A DNA stretch of 6,702 bases from Chloroflexota bacterium (GTDB lineage: Bacteria > Chloroflexota > Anaerolineae > B4-G1 > SLSP01): assembly GCA_012798275.1 (NCBI GenBank), contig JAAZNO010000365.1, positions 1 to 6,702 on the forward strand, read 5' to 3'. Positions 5,448 through 6,702 of this stretch are shown here, piece by piece (the stretch's first letter is position 1; every line of letters starts with the position of its first letter). A program made the position numbers and the translations under genes. Below the pieces are notes generated by a model. The model searched no databases. It was not told where the DNA came from and saw only the letters and a program-made list of their open reading frames with translations.

Positions 5448-5581
5448 GGGATTCCATCCCCAGCCTGACACGAGCCCACCGCGCTGAAGCGCGGTGTTTG
5501 AGGACGTAGCAGCCCCGGGGGCCAGGAATTTCTCATCTTATTCGTGAAATTCGTGTTCATTCGGGGCCATTTTCGAAGGAG
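5447..5581 (+). repeat. 135-bp leader repeat, copy B (between effector and NB-ARC genes)
   Basis: Second copy of the repeat at 4870-5004. Its first base is the G of the effector's TAG stop codon. It holds a 6-bp hairpin GGGGAT-TCC-ATCCCC (5447-5461), the 8-bp hairpin at 5477-5496, CCCCGGGG, and the ATTCGTG iterations, and ends in GAAGGAG (5575-5581), the RBS of the NB-ARC gene, with seven bases to its ATG at 5589. Differences from copy A cluster in the hairpin part. Copies A and B flank the effector gene as direct repeats. Confidence 0.95.
5477..5496 (+). repeat. 8-bp GC hairpin with TGAA loop in leader repeat B
   Basis: CACCGCGC (5477-5484) pairs perfectly with GCGCGGTG (5489-5496) around a TGAA tetraloop. 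The same place in copy A keeps only five pairs (4903-4916). It looks like a REP-type element. With no T-tract it is unlikely to stop transcription fully, so the effector and NB-ARC genes could still share a transcript. Confidence 0.75.
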
Positions 5582-5588
5582 CACAGCA

Positions 5589-6702
5589 ATGACCGAGAAA
5601 ACCTGCATTTCGGCGCGAGATCATAGCCTGAGCGTCGGCGGGAACGTCTACGGCAATGTCGGCATTTATCACGGTATGCTGCCGACCCCCGGCGGCGAAC
5701 CGTATGTCCCCCCCACCCTGCCAGACAGCGGCGAACTCCCCCCGCCCGGCACGCTGCCGCCCGGCTCGCGGATGCCCTTCCCCCGCAACGCCCTCTTCAC
5801 CGGGCGCGAGGCGGATCTCCGCACCCTGGCGCAGGCCCTCTCGCCTTCCCCAACCACCAGCGCCCGACACTCCGCCCTGGTGACGCAGGCGATCCAGGGC
5901 ATGGGCGGGGTGGGCAAGACGCAGCTCGCGGTGGAGTTCGCCTACCGCTATGGACGCTTCTTCCATGGCGTCCACTGGATCAACGCGCAGCAGCCAGGCC
6001 TGCTTGATGCGGAAGTGGCCATGTGCGGGCTGGCCATGGACCTCACCCCCTGGCCAGAGACCTTGCCCGAACAGCTCGCGCTCACGCTGAAAGTGTGGGG
6101 GACGGGCGGCCCCCGCCTGGTGATCTTCGACAACCTGGAAGACCCCGCGCCCGCCCGCGCCTGGGTCGCGCAGCTGAGCCAGACACCCTGCCGCGTGCTG
6201 ATCACCGCCCGCCGCGCCACCTGGCCCCCCGACCTGGGCCTCCATTCGCTGCCGCTGGACTGCTTCACGCTGGAGGAGAGCCGCGCTTTCTTGCAGGGAC
6301 ACTTCGCCGGGCAGCGCCGCGATCCCGACAACGCCCTCGACGCCCTGCACAAGCGCCTCGGCGGGCTGCCGCTGGCGCTGGAACTCGCCGGCCGCTACCT
6401 GGCCATCCTCCCGCGCCTGACCATCCCCGCCTACCTGGAGCAGTTGGACGCCGTGCTGGCCCACCTCTCGATGCAGCGCTGGCGCTCTGCCGAGGGCAAT
6501 CCCACCGGCCACGACCTGAGCCTGGCGGCAACCTTCGCCGTGAGCTGGGAGCGCGTACAAGATCCCGCCGCGCGGGAACTCTTCGCGCTGGCGGGCTGGT
6601 GCGCGCCCAACACCCCCATCCCCTGCGAATTGCTGGAGCGCGCCGCCGGGCTGAACGCGGAGGCCTGCGACGTCGCGCTGCACGACCTGCGCACCTCAGG
6701 GC
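5589..6702 (+). CDS. NB-ARC (NLR/STAND) ATPase with N-terminal amyloid-type motif, 3' partial
   Basis: The frame is open from the ATG at 5589 to the window end, giving 371 residues without a stop. The N-terminus carries a motif, residues 7-29 (ISARDHSLSVGGNV then YGNVGIYHG), matching the C-terminus of the preceding protein. A Pro/Gly-rich linker (31-65) leads to FTGREADLRTLAQAL (70-84), the usual entry to an NB-ARC module. Nucleotide-binding motifs are complete: Walker A GMGGVGKT (104-111), Walker B LVIFDN (177-182), the sensor segment VLITARR (203-209) and GLPLALELAG (259-268). A winged-helix start follows (about 328-352, ARELFALAGWCAPNTPIPCELL). Family members usually end in TPR or other repeats that sense a trigger; that part lies outside the window. 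By analogy with fungal and bacterial NLRs it would oligomerise on sensing and seed the partner's amyloid fold. RBS GAAGGAG, seven bases upstream, comes from leader repeat B. Confidence 0.92.
   Translation, partial: MTEKTCISARDHSLSVGGNVYGNVGIYHGMLPTPGGEPYVPPTLPDSGELPPPGTLPPGSRMPFPRNALFTGREADLRTLAQALSPSPTTSARHSALVTQAIQGMGGVGKTQLAVEFAYRYGRFFHGVHWINAQQPGLLDAEVAMCGLAMDLTPWPETLPEQLALTLKVWGTGGPRLVIFDNLEDPAPARAWVAQLSQTPCRVLITARRATWPPDLGLHSLPLDCFTLEESRAFLQGHFAGQRRDPDNALDALHKRLGGLPLALELAGRYLAILPRLTIPAYLEQLDAVLAHLSMQRWRSAEGNPTGHDLSLAATFAVSWERVQDPAARELFALAGWCAPNTPIPCELLERAAGLNAEACDVALHDLRTSG
5607..5675 (+). other. Amyloid-type motif, NB-ARC copy (residues 7-29)
   Basis: Partner of the motif at 5331-5399. 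Shared residues are A9, D11-H12-S13, G17-G18, V20, G22, V24 and H28-G29. It stands at the extreme N-terminus, where NLRs that signal by amyloid templating carry their motif, and is joined to the ATPase by a flexible Pro-rich linker. Confidence 0.72.

Noticed and set aside
5447..5496. Hairpins between effector and NB-ARC genes as an intrinsic terminator
   Set aside because: The stems are GC-rich but no run of T follows either one; a REP-like role fits better. Read-through into the NB-ARC gene remains likely.
5538..6683. A 381-codon open frame on the minus strand across the NB-ARC gene
   Set aside because: The plus-strand frame shows complete NB-ARC motifs and an RBS. The antisense frame gives low-complexity, Gly/Gln/Arg-rich sequence without motifs, as expected opposite a GC-rich gene.

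Overview
The window is GC-rich bacterial DNA that I would place in the Chloroflexota (Anaerolineae/Caldilineae-like). This is inference from three things: the tight order yebC-ruvC-ruvA without ruvB, a secreted protein with two LysM domains and proline-rich linkers ahead of a glycosidase-like barrel, and an NB-ARC (NLR/STAND) ATPase. No rRNA, tRNA, CRISPR array or transposase gene was seen.

Layout. Positions 1-1163 hold the end of yebC followed by ruvC and ruvA, read as one housekeeping operon for Holliday-junction processing. A shortened periplasmic-binding-type lipoprotein gene (1165-1863) follows ruvA after one base. It faces, convergently, a secreted LysM/glycoside-hydrolase-like gene on the minus strand (3313-1907). 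A divergent intergenic region (3314-3631) carries a repeat-rich leader for the LysM gene and, facing right, a near-ideal sigma-70 promoter with a LacI-type palindrome against its -35 box. These serve a Gfo/Idh/MocA sugar-type oxidoreductase (3632-4744).

The right third (4716-6702) is the most unusual part. Two consecutive plus-strand genes encode (a) a 144-residue protein with an N-terminal small-residue-rich hydrophobic helix, resembling Bell/HeLo-type membrane effectors, and a C-terminal Gly-rich motif, and (b) an NB-ARC ATPase that begins with a matching copy of that motif and runs off the window. The match (residues 107-129 of the first with 7-29 of the second, 11 of 23 identical) is the arrangement known for NLR-associated amyloid signalling in fungi and bacteria. 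There the NLR senses a trigger, assembles, and templates the fold of a membrane-active partner. This suggests a regulated-cell-death or anti-phage module.

Each of these two genes is preceded by the same 135-bp leader (ungapped, 124/135 identical by hand count) that ends in the ribosome binding site. A shorter, inverted copy sits before the LysM gene. The intergenic regions are built from the same few repeat families: ATTCGTG iterations, TGCGT/ACGC iterations, TGTGAG heptamers and GC hairpins. One repeat supplies the last codons and stop of the oxidoreductase, and another begins on the stop codon of the small effector gene.
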